The notes: generated by a model not told the origin, from the letters alone. Positions 8,836 through 17,304 are shown, counted from the stretch's first letter. The stretch is DNA of 46,790 bases from Lachnospiraceae bacterium (GCA_024682375.1 JAIKZI010000029.1:1-46790), one strand, 5' to 3'. A program made the numbers and translations.

Positions 8836-9711
8836 TTATCGCATTGGAATATATCCGCGATACTGTGTCAAATTGTCAGATCTTGCAATATCTGAAAGGA
8901 AAATACCAGAAATACCATAAGACTTCTTCAAATATGGGAAATCTGATGTTTCAGCCCAAGAAGGCTTCTTTACAGATTCTGATACTGCCTTAACTGCAAC
9001 CTTCCAAGCTGTAGGACAATCAAACCACATTTCAACAACTCTATCGAATTCGCAGTTATTAACTTCCTTCTTAATCTTACTTGAAAGGATACGATTTACT
9101 TCCTTCTGCTTTGCAAACTCTGGAAGGAACTCTTCCATAAGCCACTTATCACCTTCTTCACGGCTAACACCTTCTGGGTATTTAACCATGAACTGCCAAC
9201 GATAGTTAGGGCCATCTTCCAAAGTTCTTCCTTCACCCTTCAAATCATCTTCCCACCATACTGGGATGAATGCGAAAATGAAAGGAACTGTTCCGAGCTC
9301 TTCATTTCCCTTTGTAGCTCGTGCATCATCACCTTCAAAGTTCTGTGATTCACCCTTAACAACAGAATGTGACTTTCCTTCATCTGGAAGATTGTTCTGC
9401 CATACAAGTACATCTTTTGGGAAAACTTCTGTAAGTGCTTTGTGATGATTCTTTGCAAATCCAATATCATTTGGGTTTGCAAGCCAATAATGTTCTGTTA
9501 ACTGCATTCTTACTGTTCCAAATCTTTCAGCGCCTTCTGGCATAGGAAGTGCTGGGTAAAAAGCATATTTTGAAACATAAGGTCCGAACTGTGCAATACT
9601 ATCTGGAACATGGTAACGATATAACCAATTCTCCAATTTAATTCTGTAATCCTCGTCTGCTAAGTCAACATAAATAAGAGATCTAACAGGATAAAAATCT
9701 GGTCTATCCAT
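8836..9711 (-). CDS. Bacterial chalcone isomerase homologue (flavonoid catabolism)
   Basis: The 291-residue protein matches my recollection of the chalcone isomerase of Eubacterium ramulus, which interconverts flavanones and chalcones and is unrelated to the plant enzyme. Shared blocks are RSLIYVD (10-16), YHVPDSIAQFGPYVSKYAFYP (33-53, one motif), RMQLTEHYWL (68-77), VLVWQ (101-105), PFIFAFIPVWWEDDLKG (143-159), RTLEDGPNYR (162-171), KPSWAE and the terminal YRGYIPMR. The fold is two ferredoxin-like halves (about 8-110 and 143-245). H34 corresponds to the histidine I recall as catalytic. It is first in an operon with the LVIVD and DUF1097-like genes, with ribosome binding site GAAAGGA. Substrate is not provable from sequence; a related aromatic isomerase is the alternative. 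Confidence 0.8.
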   Translation of the reverse strand: MDRPDFYPVRSLIYVDLADEDYRIKLENWLYRYHVPDSIAQFGPYVSKYAFYPALPMPEGAERFGTVRMQLTEHYWLANPNDIGFAKNHHKALTEVFPKDVLVWQNNLPDEGKSHSVVKGESQNFEGDDARATKGNEELGTVPFIFAFIPVWWEDDLKGEGRTLEDGPNYRWQFMVKYPEGVSREEGDKWLMEEFLPEFAKQKEVNRILSSKIKKEVNNCEFDRVVEMWFDCPTAWKVAVKAVSESVKKPSWAETSDFPYLKKSYGISGIFLSDIARSDNLTQYRGYIPMR

Positions 9712-9763
9712 AATTAAGTCATCCTTTCTAAAAAATCAAATTAAAAATTCATCATTTAAACGA

Positions 9764-9790
9764 ATCTAAAAAGCTCAGGATTTTTTAGAT
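9764..9790. terminator. AT-only hairpin between the LysR gene and the chalcone isomerase operon
   Basis: The arms ATCTAAAAA (9764-9772) and TTTTTAGAT (9782-9790) form a perfect 9-base stem. It could be a weak terminator for the LysR gene or a leader structure of the operon starting at 9711. Confidence 0.4.
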
Positions 9791-9866
9791 GTGGTTATCG
9801 TAACATTACTATTTTTATAAGTACAATGCCGTTTTGAGCATAGTAATATGCAAATAATGCATACAG

Positions 9867-10739
9867 CTAATCAAACATCCCCAAAAACTTTTCTATCTGA
9901 GAATTATTGTTTTCTTTTAGCCATAACACCCTATAATTCTCAGAGATTTGTTCTTCTAAAGGAACGAAGACAACATTCCAACCAGCCACTTCCTTCATCT
10001 GATCCGGAATAAGGGTTAAACCAATATTACAATCGACCGCCACCAATGCATTTGTTGCATTATCCGCAGTCATCACTATGTTAGGAGTGATATGATTCTT
10101 CAAAAACAGCGAGGTCAAATTCTCACTTCCCAATCTAGAAACATATTCACTCAGTGCCACTATTGGCTCATCCCTCAAATCCTTCATTGCTATAGTACGT
10201 CTATTTGAAAGAACATTACTTCTATGCACAGCAACTACCAGATTATTAGTTCCAATAACTTTCTCAGCTATATGATTGGACTGGATAAAAGGTCTATGCT
10301 GGACAAAAGCAACATCAACCCATTCCATATCTAATGCTTTTCCCATATCCGCTTCGGAATATTCTTTTAATTCCAGACGAACATCGGGATACAACATATG
10401 AAATTGACTAATCTTGTCTCGAACAGCTCTGGTCAAACCATTGTCTAGCATGCCTATTCTTAGGATTCCAATCTGTTTATCTTCAGCAAGCCTTAGAACA
10501 CCATTTATGCTGTCATAATTCTGCTTAATGTTATCCATCCATTTTAGAATCCTATCTCCTACTTCTGTTAATCTAGGATTAGTCTTACTTCGGACAAACA
10601 ATTTATGACCGAATTCCTTTTCTAGCGATTCAATCATTCTACTGAAGGCTGGTTGGGAGACATACATCTGCTCGGCAGCCTGTGAAAAATTCTTTGTTTT
10701 AGCAAGTCTACAAAAAGCTTCCACCTGTCTTAAGTTCAT
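9867..10739 (-). CDS. LysR-family transcriptional regulator
   Basis: The N-terminal winged helix-turn-helix is clear: MNLRQVEAFCRLAKTKNFS, AAEQMYVSQPAFSRMIESLE, then the wing FVRSKTNPRLTEVG. The remaining ~200 residues form the periplasmic-binding-like effector domain. A frame extension to a GTG at 10754 exists, but GGGAG sits about 7 bases before ATG 10739, giving 290 residues. It lies upstream of, and on the same strand as, the chalcone isomerase operon (155-base gap) and downstream of the OFA transporter/ptb genes, so it may control either. LysR proteins usually sense a small aromatic or organic acid. Confidence 0.92.
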   Translation of the reverse strand: MNLRQVEAFCRLAKTKNFSQAAEQMYVSQPAFSRMIESLEKEFGHKLFVRSKTNPRLTEVGDRILKWMDNIKQNYDSINGVLRLAEDKQIGILRIGMLDNGLTRAVRDKISQFHMLYPDVRLELKEYSEADMGKALDMEWVDVAFVQHRPFIQSNHIAEKVIGTNNLVVAVHRSNVLSNRRTIAMKDLRDEPIVALSEYVSRLGSENLTSLFLKNHITPNIVMTADNATNALVAVDCNIGLTLIPDQMKEVAGWNVVFVPLEEQISENYRVLWLKENNNSQIEKFLGMFD

Positions 10740-10771
10740 ATATTTCTCCCTCACTTCCTTTACAATTCGGT

Positions 10772-10802
10772 ATTATATAGCTGCTTTGTCAAATTTATAA
10801 CA
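10772..10802 (-). promoter_or_regulatory. Promoter of the 9867-10739 LysR gene
   Basis: On the minus strand a TGTTAT -35 (10797-10802) is 17 bases from TATATA (10774-10779, overlapping TATAAT 10772-10777). A TTGACA sits inside the spacer at 10787-10792. The same arrangement occurs before the other LysR gene (18555-18582). Confidence 0.5.
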
Positions 10803-10803
10803 T

Positions 10804-10842
10804 CAAAAAAAGCCATCTTACGGTACGAAAGACGACTTTTTT
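10804..10842 (-). terminator. Intrinsic terminator after the OFA transporter gene
   Basis: A 14-base stem (10806-10819 with 10829-10842) forms fully on the minus-strand RNA using two G-U pairs, followed by a U-run. It ends the ptb-transporter transcript just before the LysR promoter. Confidence 0.8.
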
Positions 10843-10866
10843 CGTTATTATTTTAACAGCGTACTA

Positions 10867-12069
10867 TTATGCTTTTCGTACACTTAAATTTAGAGCAAAA
10901 GATACAATTGCAAATACTAAAAGTAGTGCAAATACTCCAATATAAGAACCACTGTTTGAGTACAGTACTCCTGAAATTGTTGCAACAAATGATGCTGGAA
11001 TCAGGTTCATATTTGCAACGCTGAAGTTCTTTGGAAAATACTTTTTTCCATAAAATGAAGAAACTACTGATGAAGTAATTGGAGGTTGGAAAGCGTATGA
11101 AAGTCCTGTTACAGCAAGCCCAATTCCAACTAATATAACTGAATTAGATGAAAGTGCGAGCAACATAATAACAGGTGCAATAATCGTAATCACGCCATCT
11201 ATTGTCATCGTAATTCTCTGACCAAACTTATCAAAAAGTATTCCCGCAATAACTCGCCCCAAGCCATTACAAAGTGATAAAACTCCTGCGAGTGTAGCTG
11301 CAAGTGTGGCTTCTGCCCCAACTGAAACAGCTACGTCTCTAGCGATACTAACTGTACTATTTCCAACTGCACATGCAAGAACTAGGAAAAGGAAGAATCT
11401 TATAAAAGAAGATCTCTTTACCATCTCTCCTGTTTTATAATCTTTGATGCTTTCTTCTACTTCTTCTGTATTCTTTACAAGAGAATCAATATTATCCTCT
11501 TCTCTAGTATGACGAAGTAATATAGCTGCCAAAAGAAGTGCTATTCCCATAGCACAGCCGAGTACTAAGTATGTTTCTCTCCAGCCTACCTTTGTTATCA
11601 TAGCATTTGCAAGATTGCCCAGAATAAGCGCACTGGCGCCGAAACTCATCATAAGAACTCCTGATGCAGTTCCTTTTATATCTGGAAACCATTCATTGAT
11701 AACAGATATTATCGAATTGTATGCCATTCCGATTCCAAGTCCGGCAAATCCACCATAGGATAGATATAAAAGTCCTATATCATTAGATCCTATTCTTGAT
11801 GAAATAAAAAATCCTACAAAAGATAGAATTGCAGATGCTGCCAAAATATATGAAAGCTTCACTTTAGGCAATAAATTTCCCGAAAGAAAGCCTCCCAGAC
11901 AGAACGTTATCATTGTAAATGTGAAATTTAGTGATAACTGAGAAGGGCTAAAACCAAGTTCATCGCCCAAAGGTGTCTTTATAACTGACCATGCATACAA
12001 AATACCTGCAAAGAATATTGCAATAGTTCCTAAAATAAGAACCCAAGCACGACTAGTTCTTTTTTCCAT
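10867..12069 (-). CDS. OFA-family major facilitator transporter
   Basis: The 400-residue protein has twelve predicted membrane segments. The N-terminal AGILYAWSVIKTPLGDELG and FTFTMITFCLGGFLSGNLLPK match the oxalate/formate antiporter (OFA) branch of the MFS; AGLGIGMAYNSII and ISVINEWFPDIKGTASGV in the first half are also typical. A charged loop (about 188-220, rich in Glu) divides the halves. Members move organic anions such as oxalate, formate or aromatic acids. It lies 24 bases after ptb, so it may export a carboxylic acid product or import a substrate; the substrate cannot be read from the sequence. Confidence 0.88.
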   Translation of the reverse strand: MEKRTSRAWVLILGTIAIFFAGILYAWSVIKTPLGDELGFSPSQLSLNFTFTMITFCLGGFLSGNLLPKVKLSYILAASAILSFVGFFISSRIGSNDIGLLYLSYGGFAGLGIGMAYNSIISVINEWFPDIKGTASGVLMMSFGASALILGNLANAMITKVGWRETYLVLGCAMGIALLLAAILLRHTREEDNIDSLVKNTEEVEESIKDYKTGEMVKRSSFIRFFLFLVLACAVGNSTVSIARDVAVSVGAEATLAATLAGVLSLCNGLGRVIAGILFDKFGQRITMTIDGVITIIAPVIMLLALSSNSVILVGIGLAVTGLSYAFQPPITSSVVSSFYGKKYFPKNFSVANMNLIPASFVATISGVLYSNSGSYIGVFALLLVFAIVSFALNLSVRKA

Positions 12070-12093
12070 ATTCGGTTTTCCTCCTACAACATA

Positions 12094-13008
12094 CTAATTG
12101 TTTGACTTAGCTGCTGCAGCTGAAACAACAATTGAAAGATACTTCTCGTCTGCAGAAGATCCACGTGATACTAATACGATTGGGCACTTTGCACCAACGA
12201 TAAATCCAGCCATCTTTGCGCCTGCTGTGATAGCAAGCATCTTACCCATGATATTACCAGCATGAATATTTGGTGCGACAAGAATATCTACATCACCAGC
12301 GACCTGGCTGTTAAATCCCTTGAAATCAGCAATATCTTTTCTCATTGCAACATCGTACTGGATAGGTCCTTCGACGATACAATCTTTGATTTCACCGTTT
12401 TCATTCATCTTCTGAAGTGCATCAGCATCGATAGTCTCAGGCATCTTTGGATTTACTTTTTCTACACATGCAAGGACTGCAACCTTTGGAGTCTCATATC
12501 CCATACTACGAAGTGTATTAACTGAATTTTCGATAATCTCCTTCTTCTGGTTCAAATCAGGATAAGTAACCATTCCACCATCTACAGGAACTAGAAGTTT
12601 ATGATATGAAGGTACTTCAAAGATTGTAAAATGAGACATAAGCTTTCCATTTCCAAGTCCATGCTCTTTATTAACAACCTCTTTAAGAATAATCTTTGTA
12701 TCTACTTTTCCCTTCATAAGGAAGTCAGCTTTACCCTCTCTAACAAGAGCTACTGCCTTCTCACATGACTTCTGAAGATCAGGTTCATCGAAAATATGAT
12801 CTTCTTCTACTTCTTTTCCAAGCTTCTTTAGTTCTTCAAGAATAACCTTCTTGTCACCAACCAAAAATGGCTCAACGATTCCTTCTTCTGAAGCTTTGAT
12901 TACAGCTTCAAGTGTATGTTCATCATTAGCTGCTGCTACAGCCATTCTTTTTTTCTCTGGAAGACCCTTTACATGTTCTACCAATTCATCAAAATTATGA
13001 AATACCAT
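12094..13008 (-). CDS. ptb: Phosphate butyryltransferase (Ptb-type)
   Basis: The 304-residue protein has the phosphate acetyl/butyryltransferase fold. An N-terminal Rossmann-like part (KKRMAVAAANDEHTLEAV, EPFLVGDKK) is followed by FLMKGKVDT and a C-terminal DILVAPNIHAGNIMGKML and PIVLVSRGSSADEKYLSI, characteristic of Ptb. It would convert butyryl- or branched acyl-CoA plus phosphate to acyl phosphate and CoA. It is shorter than typical Pta and lies after the oxidoreductase operon behind a terminator-like hairpin. No butyrate kinase is adjacent, so ATP formation would need a kinase elsewhere. The exact acyl group is uncertain. Confidence 0.9.
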   Translation of the reverse strand: MVFHNFDELVEHVKGLPEKKRMAVAAANDEHTLEAVIKASEEGIVEPFLVGDKKVILEELKKLGKEVEEDHIFDEPDLQKSCEKAVALVREGKADFLMKGKVDTKIILKEVVNKEHGLGNGKLMSHFTIFEVPSYHKLLVPVDGGMVTYPDLNQKKEIIENSVNTLRSMGYETPKVAVLACVEKVNPKMPETIDADALQKMNENGEIKDCIVEGPIQYDVAMRKDIADFKGFNSQVAGDVDILVAPNIHAGNIMGKMLAITAGAKMAGFIVGAKCPIVLVSRGSSADEKYLSIVVSAAAAKSNN

Positions 13009-13022
13009 AATAGTCCCTTTCT

Positions 13023-13055
13023 AAAAAAGCCTACGACTTTTACCGTCATAGGCTT
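13023..13055 (-). terminator. Terminator or attenuator between the oxidoreductase operon and ptb
   Basis: The arms 13027-13037 and 13045-13055 pair over 11 bases with one mismatch, followed on the minus strand by a run of six T. Transcription from the oxidoreductase operon would be reduced before ptb. Confidence 0.75.
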
Positions 13056-13063
13056 AATTTTAA

Positions 13064-13612
13064 TTATCTAAATGAGCGTCCAATCTCAAGTCCCTTTTCA
13101 AAAGCCTGCTTATTAAGCGGAAGAAGCTTTGGCTTCTTTGAAAGCTTATGCTCAACTGTATTCCATACAATTTCAGGGTCAATTACTTCAGTGTATCCAA
13201 TATATACACCGAGCATGATTACGTTTAATACCTTTGCATTTCCCATTTCAAGGGCAAGTTCAGTTACTGGAGCGGAAACAACCTGAATATCTTTTCGGTC
13301 AATCTCCTTTTCGTCTACGATAGAGCTATTAATAAATAATCTACCGCCTTCCTTTACTGTAGGAAGGAACTTATGTAATGATGCACCGTTCATAACGATT
13401 AGATCATCCATTACATCTCCGAGTGGCGCACCAATCATATCGTCAGAAATTACTACGAAACAGTTAGCTGTACCACCACGCTGCTCAGCACCATATGATG
13501 GGAAAAAAGTTACGTTCTTATCTGTTGAATCACAAGTTGCGGATGCGAGGAATTTTCCAAGTGTCATGACACCCTGTCCACCGAATCCGGCCACACATAA
13601 ATTTGTCTCCAT
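13064..13612 (-). CDS. 2-oxoacid:ferredoxin oxidoreductase, gamma subunit
   Basis: The 182-residue subunit starts with the glycine-rich signature VAGFGGQGVMTLGKFLA, followed by the family-typical SYGAEQRGGTANC. It is the gamma domain that helps bind CoA in the Kor/Vor/Por family. It ends the four-gene delta-alpha-beta-gamma order, 10 bases after the beta gene. Confidence 0.93.
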   Translation of the reverse strand: METNLCVAGFGGQGVMTLGKFLASATCDSTDKNVTFFPSYGAEQRGGTANCFVVISDDMIGAPLGDVMDDLIVMNGASLHKFLPTVKEGGRLFINSSIVDEKEIDRKDIQVVSAPVTELALEMGNAKVLNVIMLGVYIGYTEVIDPEIVWNTVEHKLSKKPKLLPLNKQAFEKGLEIGRSFR

Positions 13613-13622
13613 GACTTCCTCC

Positions 13623-14366
13623 TTAACCTAAATCTCTAACTACACCAAGTGGGAACTCTTTGATCATGCTATCTTCAAGATAATCAAGGGCCTTGATAGA
13701 ATTAAGTCCCCAGTTAGTTGGGCAGCTTGTCATAATCTCAATCATTGAGAATCCCTTGCCTTCCATCTGATACTGGAAAGCCTGTTTGATATACTTCTTT
13801 GTTTTAAGAACATTACCTGGTGTATTAAGACTAGTTCTAACAAGGAAATGTGGAGCTGTAAGCTTATCAAGAGTCTCGCATACATGCATTGGATATCCGT
13901 GTTCCTCTGGATTTCTTCCATTAGGAGCAGTTGTAGCTTTCATACCAACCAATGTTGTAGGAGCCATCTGTCCACCAGTCATACCGTAAATACCATTATT
14001 AATAAAGATAACAGTGAAGTTCTCACCCCTATTAGCTGCTGACATAGTTTCAGCAAGACCAATAGATGCTAAATCACCATCACCCTGATATGTATAAACT
14101 AAGCTATCTGGACTAACTCTTTTAATACCTGTTGCTACTGCACAAGCTCTACCATGAGGAGCTGTTGTAGTATCTGCTGCCATATAATCCATATGAAGAC
14201 CACAGCATCCGATACCAAGTACAGATACTGACTTATCTACAAGTCCAAGTTCTTCCAAAGACTCTCCGATTACCTTCATAGCTGTACTGTGCATACAACC
14301 TGGGCAAAAACCAGAAACCTTATCTTCCTGGATATAATCTGTTCTTTTATATAGTAACTGTTCCAT
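13623..14366 (-). CDS. 2-oxoacid:ferredoxin oxidoreductase, thiamine-diphosphate beta subunit
   Basis: The 247-residue subunit binds thiamine diphosphate and Mg: GDGDLASIGLAE and the downstream NNGIYGMTGGQ form the cofactor site. The N-terminal FCPGCMHSTAMK provides CxxC, and GIGCCG follows. The short length and alpha-beta order fit the Vor/Kor type (3-methyl-2-oxobutanoate or 2-oxoglutarate) rather than a fused pyruvate enzyme. The start lies 3 bases after the alpha-subunit stop, so translation is probably coupled. Confidence 0.94.
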   Translation of the reverse strand: MEQLLYKRTDYIQEDKVSGFCPGCMHSTAMKVIGESLEELGLVDKSVSVLGIGCCGLHMDYMAADTTTAPHGRACAVATGIKRVSPDSLVYTYQGDGDLASIGLAETMSAANRGENFTVIFINNGIYGMTGGQMAPTTLVGMKATTAPNGRNPEEHGYPMHVCETLDKLTAPHFLVRTSLNTPGNVLKTKKYIKQAFQYQMEGKGFSMIEIMTSCPTNWGLNSIKALDYLEDSMIKEFPLGVVRDLG

Positions 14367-14369
14367 GAA

Positions 14370-15455
14370 TTAGGCCTCCTTTCCTACGAGTGCTCTTACC
14401 TTATCAATAATTGCTTCTCTAGAAATGATATTTCCTCCAGATACAAGACAAGTCTCGATTGGGCATCTACCCTTTACACCAAGCTCTACATCCTGAATCA
14501 TCTGTGCAGGAATTGACATTTCTACATCCAAAATAGTCTTAACTCTAGAATAATCTAGATTTTCAAAAGACTTATATGGGAAAGGATGAACAGTGATAGG
14601 TCTGATAAGACCAACCTTAATTCCTTCTTTTCTCAAAATTTCAACTGCAGACTTAGCAATACGTGCAGAAATACCATATGAAGCAATTACGATTTCAGCA
14701 TCATCTACTTCATATTCCTCTACCATCACATCTTTTTCCCATGACTTGTAGAGTTCTTCTGCAATTTCGTTTTCCTTCTGCATCTTTACAGTATCCCACT
14801 GACCAGGCTGAATCCATGAACGGTTAGCATAGTCAAGCTTATGTCCAACACAAGCCCATGAATACTTACTATCTCTAATCTTCTGAACTTCTTCATCTGA
14901 CTTCATCTCTGGAAGTTCAACCGGCTCCATTACAGTTGCAATAACACCATCGGCAAGAAGAAGTACTGGGTTTCTATCTCTATCTGCAAGGTCAAAAGCC
15001 TTGTATGTTAGATCTACAGCTTCCTGTACAGTTGAAGGTGCGAGAACCATCATCTCAAAACCACCATTACCTGATGCCTTTGTAGCCTGAAGGTAATCCT
15101 GCTGTGCTGGCTGAATAGCACCTACACCAGGGCCTCCTCGCTGGAAGTTACAATAAACCATAGGAATTCTAGCTGCTGCACAGTAAGAAATTCCCTCACT
15201 CTTAAGTGAAACTCCAGGTGATGATGAAGATGTCATTGATCTTACACCTGCTGAAGCAGCACCATATACCATGTTAATTGAAGCTACTTCTGACTCACCC
15301 TGTACAAATACACCATCTACTTCAGGAAGTCTTCTAGCAAAATACTCTGGTACTTCATTCTGTGGAGTAATAGGATATCCTGCGAAGAATCGACAACCTG
15401 CGCGAACTGCAGCCTCAGCAACAGCCTCGCTACCTTTCATAAAAGTTCTAGCCAT
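14370..15455 (-). CDS. 2-oxoacid:ferredoxin oxidoreductase, alpha subunit (VorB/KorA-type)
   Basis: The 361-residue subunit has the pyrimidine-binding domain near its N-terminus: FFAGYPITPQNEVPEYFA, then VQGESEVASINMVYGAASAG with the catalytic-type Glu and the SSSSPGVSLKSEG loop. The C-terminal transketolase-like domain begins near 250 (IVIASYGISARIAKSAV). Its ATG overlaps the delta-subunit stop as TAATG. Substrate preference (branched 2-oxoacids versus 2-oxoglutarate) cannot be settled from sequence; the nearby Ptb favours branched-chain or butyryl chemistry. Confidence 0.93.
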   Translation of the reverse strand: MARTFMKGSEAVAEAAVRAGCRFFAGYPITPQNEVPEYFARRLPEVDGVFVQGESEVASINMVYGAASAGVRSMTSSSSPGVSLKSEGISYCAAARIPMVYCNFQRGGPGVGAIQPAQQDYLQATKASGNGGFEMMVLAPSTVQEAVDLTYKAFDLADRDRNPVLLLADGVIATVMEPVELPEMKSDEEVQKIRDSKYSWACVGHKLDYANRSWIQPGQWDTVKMQKENEIAEELYKSWEKDVMVEEYEVDDAEIVIASYGISARIAKSAVEILRKEGIKVGLIRPITVHPFPYKSFENLDYSRVKTILDVEMSIPAQMIQDVELGVKGRCPIETCLVSGGNIISREAIIDKVRALVGKEA

Positions 15456-15673
15456 TACTCCACCTCCTTATACATTTCAATAGCACCATCAGGACAAATT
15501 CTTGTACATGACTGACAGCCGATACAATCATCCATTCTTACAGGCTCTACATACTCATAACCTTTTGCGTTAACCTTTTTTCCTACCTCAAAGACATTCT
15601 TTGGGCAGAATTTGATGCAGTACTGACAGCTCTTGCATCTTTCAGGATAAACCTTAATTCTAAACTTAGACAC
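15455..15673 (-). CDS. 2-oxoacid:ferredoxin oxidoreductase, ferredoxin-like delta subunit
   Basis: The 72-residue protein carries two CxxCxxCxxxC motifs (CKSCQYCIKFCP and CIGCQSCTRICP), giving two [4Fe-4S] clusters that pass electrons from the thiamine site to ferredoxin. It overlaps the alpha gene by one base and is the second gene of the operon. Confidence 0.95.
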   Translation of the reverse strand: MSKFRIKVYPERCKSCQYCIKFCPKNVFEVGKKVNAKGYEYVEPVRMDDCIGCQSCTRICPDGAIEMYKEVE

Positions 15674-15703
15674 TTGGACACCCTCCTTCCAAATTACATG
15701 TCT

Positions 15704-16408
15704 CTAATCACAAACTGCTTGCAACCATGGATATGTCAAATACATATTCATGGAAAAAATTTCACCATCAATTTCAGCTTTTGCCTCTTCGACGTATTCC
15801 TCTTTTACACAAGTCATTTCAATGTTTTTATATGGTGACACAATCTCATTCATAAGCTTATGTCCACCTAAAACATCTTCTATTGTCGTGTCGACACCCA
15901 CATTCGGGTTGTCGACAAGATGAATCTCATCTAGACCAATGTGAGAAACGGCAAGTATCTCTCCAAGAAAACGATCTACATGGTCGATATCCCTGCAAAA
16001 TGGTCTAAATGAGTTCAAAACATAAAGAAAAGTACTCTTTAGTCGGCCCGCACCGAGCATATATCCTCCAAGTGATCTTGCGCCGATATCATCTCCTCCG
16101 ACATCAAGTACTACTATACTTTCATCATCATTCAAAAGTTCATTAACACCACCCACAACTGTAGGAGCATCATAGAACTGTCTCTCAAAATGAATATTAA
16201 TACCTTCAAACTTTTTGTCCTCTGCTATGTCTCTAGACCTAAACAAAGGCTTAGTCATGTCGAGATCGAAGAGATGGACTGATTTAGTTTGGATTTTTGA
16301 TAGATAAAGTGCCAGATTCAAGGCGAGTTCACTCTTACCACATCCGGCTTCGCCAATGAGTACAAAATTACTTTTTCCCTTTTGAATCATCTCTTCGATT
16401 AAGCTCAT
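15704..16408 (-). CDS. P-loop ATPase linked to the 2-oxoacid oxidoreductase operon
   Basis: The 234-residue protein has Walker A GEAGCGKSE (19-27), a DLDMTKPLFRSRD segment and the Walker B-like VVLDVGGDD near 97-105, resembling MinD/ArsA-type SIMIBI ATPases but without a deviant lysine. The C-terminal part has no known domain I can name. It is the first gene, 30 bases ahead of the delta subunit. It could act in enzyme maturation or cofactor insertion; no function is assigned. Confidence 0.8.
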   Translation of the reverse strand: MSLIEEMIQKGKSNFVLIGEAGCGKSELALNLALYLSKIQTKSVHLFDLDMTKPLFRSRDIAEDKKFEGINIHFERQFYDAPTVVGGVNELLNDDESIVVLDVGGDDIGARSLGGYMLGAGRLKSTFLYVLNSFRPFCRDIDHVDRFLGEILAVSHIGLDEIHLVDNPNVGVDTTIEDVLGGHKLMNEIVSPYKNIEMTCVKEEYVEEAKAEIDGEIFSMNMYLTYPWLQAVCD

Positions 16409-16426
16409 CTCGACACCTTCCTTTTC

Positions 16427-16453
16427 ACGTATATTTTTAGGAGATATATACGT
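16427..16453. promoter_or_regulatory. Inverted repeat in the leader of the oxidoreductase operon
   Basis: The arms ACGTATAT (16427-16434) and ATATACGT (16446-16453) form a perfect 8-base inverted repeat 19 bases before the first start codon. It could be an operator or a leader hairpin. Confidence 0.4.
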
Positions 16454-16574
16454 TAAAAAATAGCATTAATATTTTTGACATGTATGTTATAGCATTATCA
16501 ATTTTATTTTTCTACTATTTTTTCCATTATTTCACATTAGTTTCGTAAAAGGAAATTAAAGAAATATGAAAAAT

Positions 16575-16596
16575 GAACCAGGTATACACCTGGTTC
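16575..16596 (-). terminator. Intrinsic terminator after ribU
   Basis: GAACCAGGT (16575-16583) pairs with ACCTGGTTC (16588-16596) around a 4-base loop; a T-rich tract follows on the minus strand. Confidence 0.8.
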
Positions 16597-16611
16597 TTTC
16601 TATTTTTCCTA

Positions 16612-17238
16612 TTATACTTCGCTACCTTTTATCTGTCTTACAATTGATTTTGAACTCAATAATCTATCATAGATAGCATATGCTAAAAAGCTATTTATAC
16701 CATATTTTATAATGTTAAAAGGGATCGTAGCATAGATAATAAAAGTCTGTAAGCTATCAATATTCTTATTAACTCCACCTACCAATTTCACAACTTCATC
16801 TAAGGATATTCCCATTGCTGCTGCATATAATGGTAATGAAACAAATGCATTCATAAAACACTCACAGGCTGTTCTAATGAGTACGCTACATACCAATGCA
16901 ATAATCGCAGCTTTTCTAGTCTTACCTAGCTTTTTATAAATCAACCATGTAGGTATTATAAACAGCAGAATAATAATCAAGTTGGCGAATTCTCCAACAT
17001 ACATCGTATTGGTTCCCGAAAGAATTACTTTAATAATTAATTTGATTACTTCAATCAAAGCTCCTTCCACAGGCCCCATTAGAAACAATCCAATAACCGA
17101 TGGAATCACACTAAAATCAAACTTATAAAATGGTGGCATAAACGGAAGCGATATTTCCAATGCCATTAGAACACCTGCTAATGCTGCAAGCATTCCTGTT
17201 AGTATTACCTGTTGCGTTGTAAATTTTCTTTTAAACAT
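16612..17238 (-). CDS. ribU: Riboflavin ECF transporter substrate-binding component RibU
   Basis: The 208-residue membrane protein has about six segments. The N-terminal FTTQQVILTGMLAALAGVLM, the FKFDFSVIPSVIG-like stretch (here YKFDFSVIPSVIGLFLMGP) and the late YAAAMG region match RibU S-components of energy-coupling factor transporters. It binds riboflavin outside the cell; the shared EcfA/A'/T module is not in this window. An FMN riboswitch in its leader settles the substrate class. The ribosome binding site is AAAGGAG. Confidence 0.95.
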   Translation of the reverse strand: MFKRKFTTQQVILTGMLAALAGVLMALEISLPFMPPFYKFDFSVIPSVIGLFLMGPVEGALIEVIKLIIKVILSGTNTMYVGEFANLIIILLFIIPTWLIYKKLGKTRKAAIIALVCSVLIRTACECFMNAFVSLPLYAAAMGISLDEVVKLVGGVNKNIDSLQTFIIYATIPFNIIKYGINSFLAYAIYDRLLSSKSIVRQIKGSEV

Positions 17239-17304
17239 TTTTTCTCTCCTTTAAGTTCATAAATATTTGAACCGAAGGATTCTTTGGGTTACTATAAATC
17301 GAAT

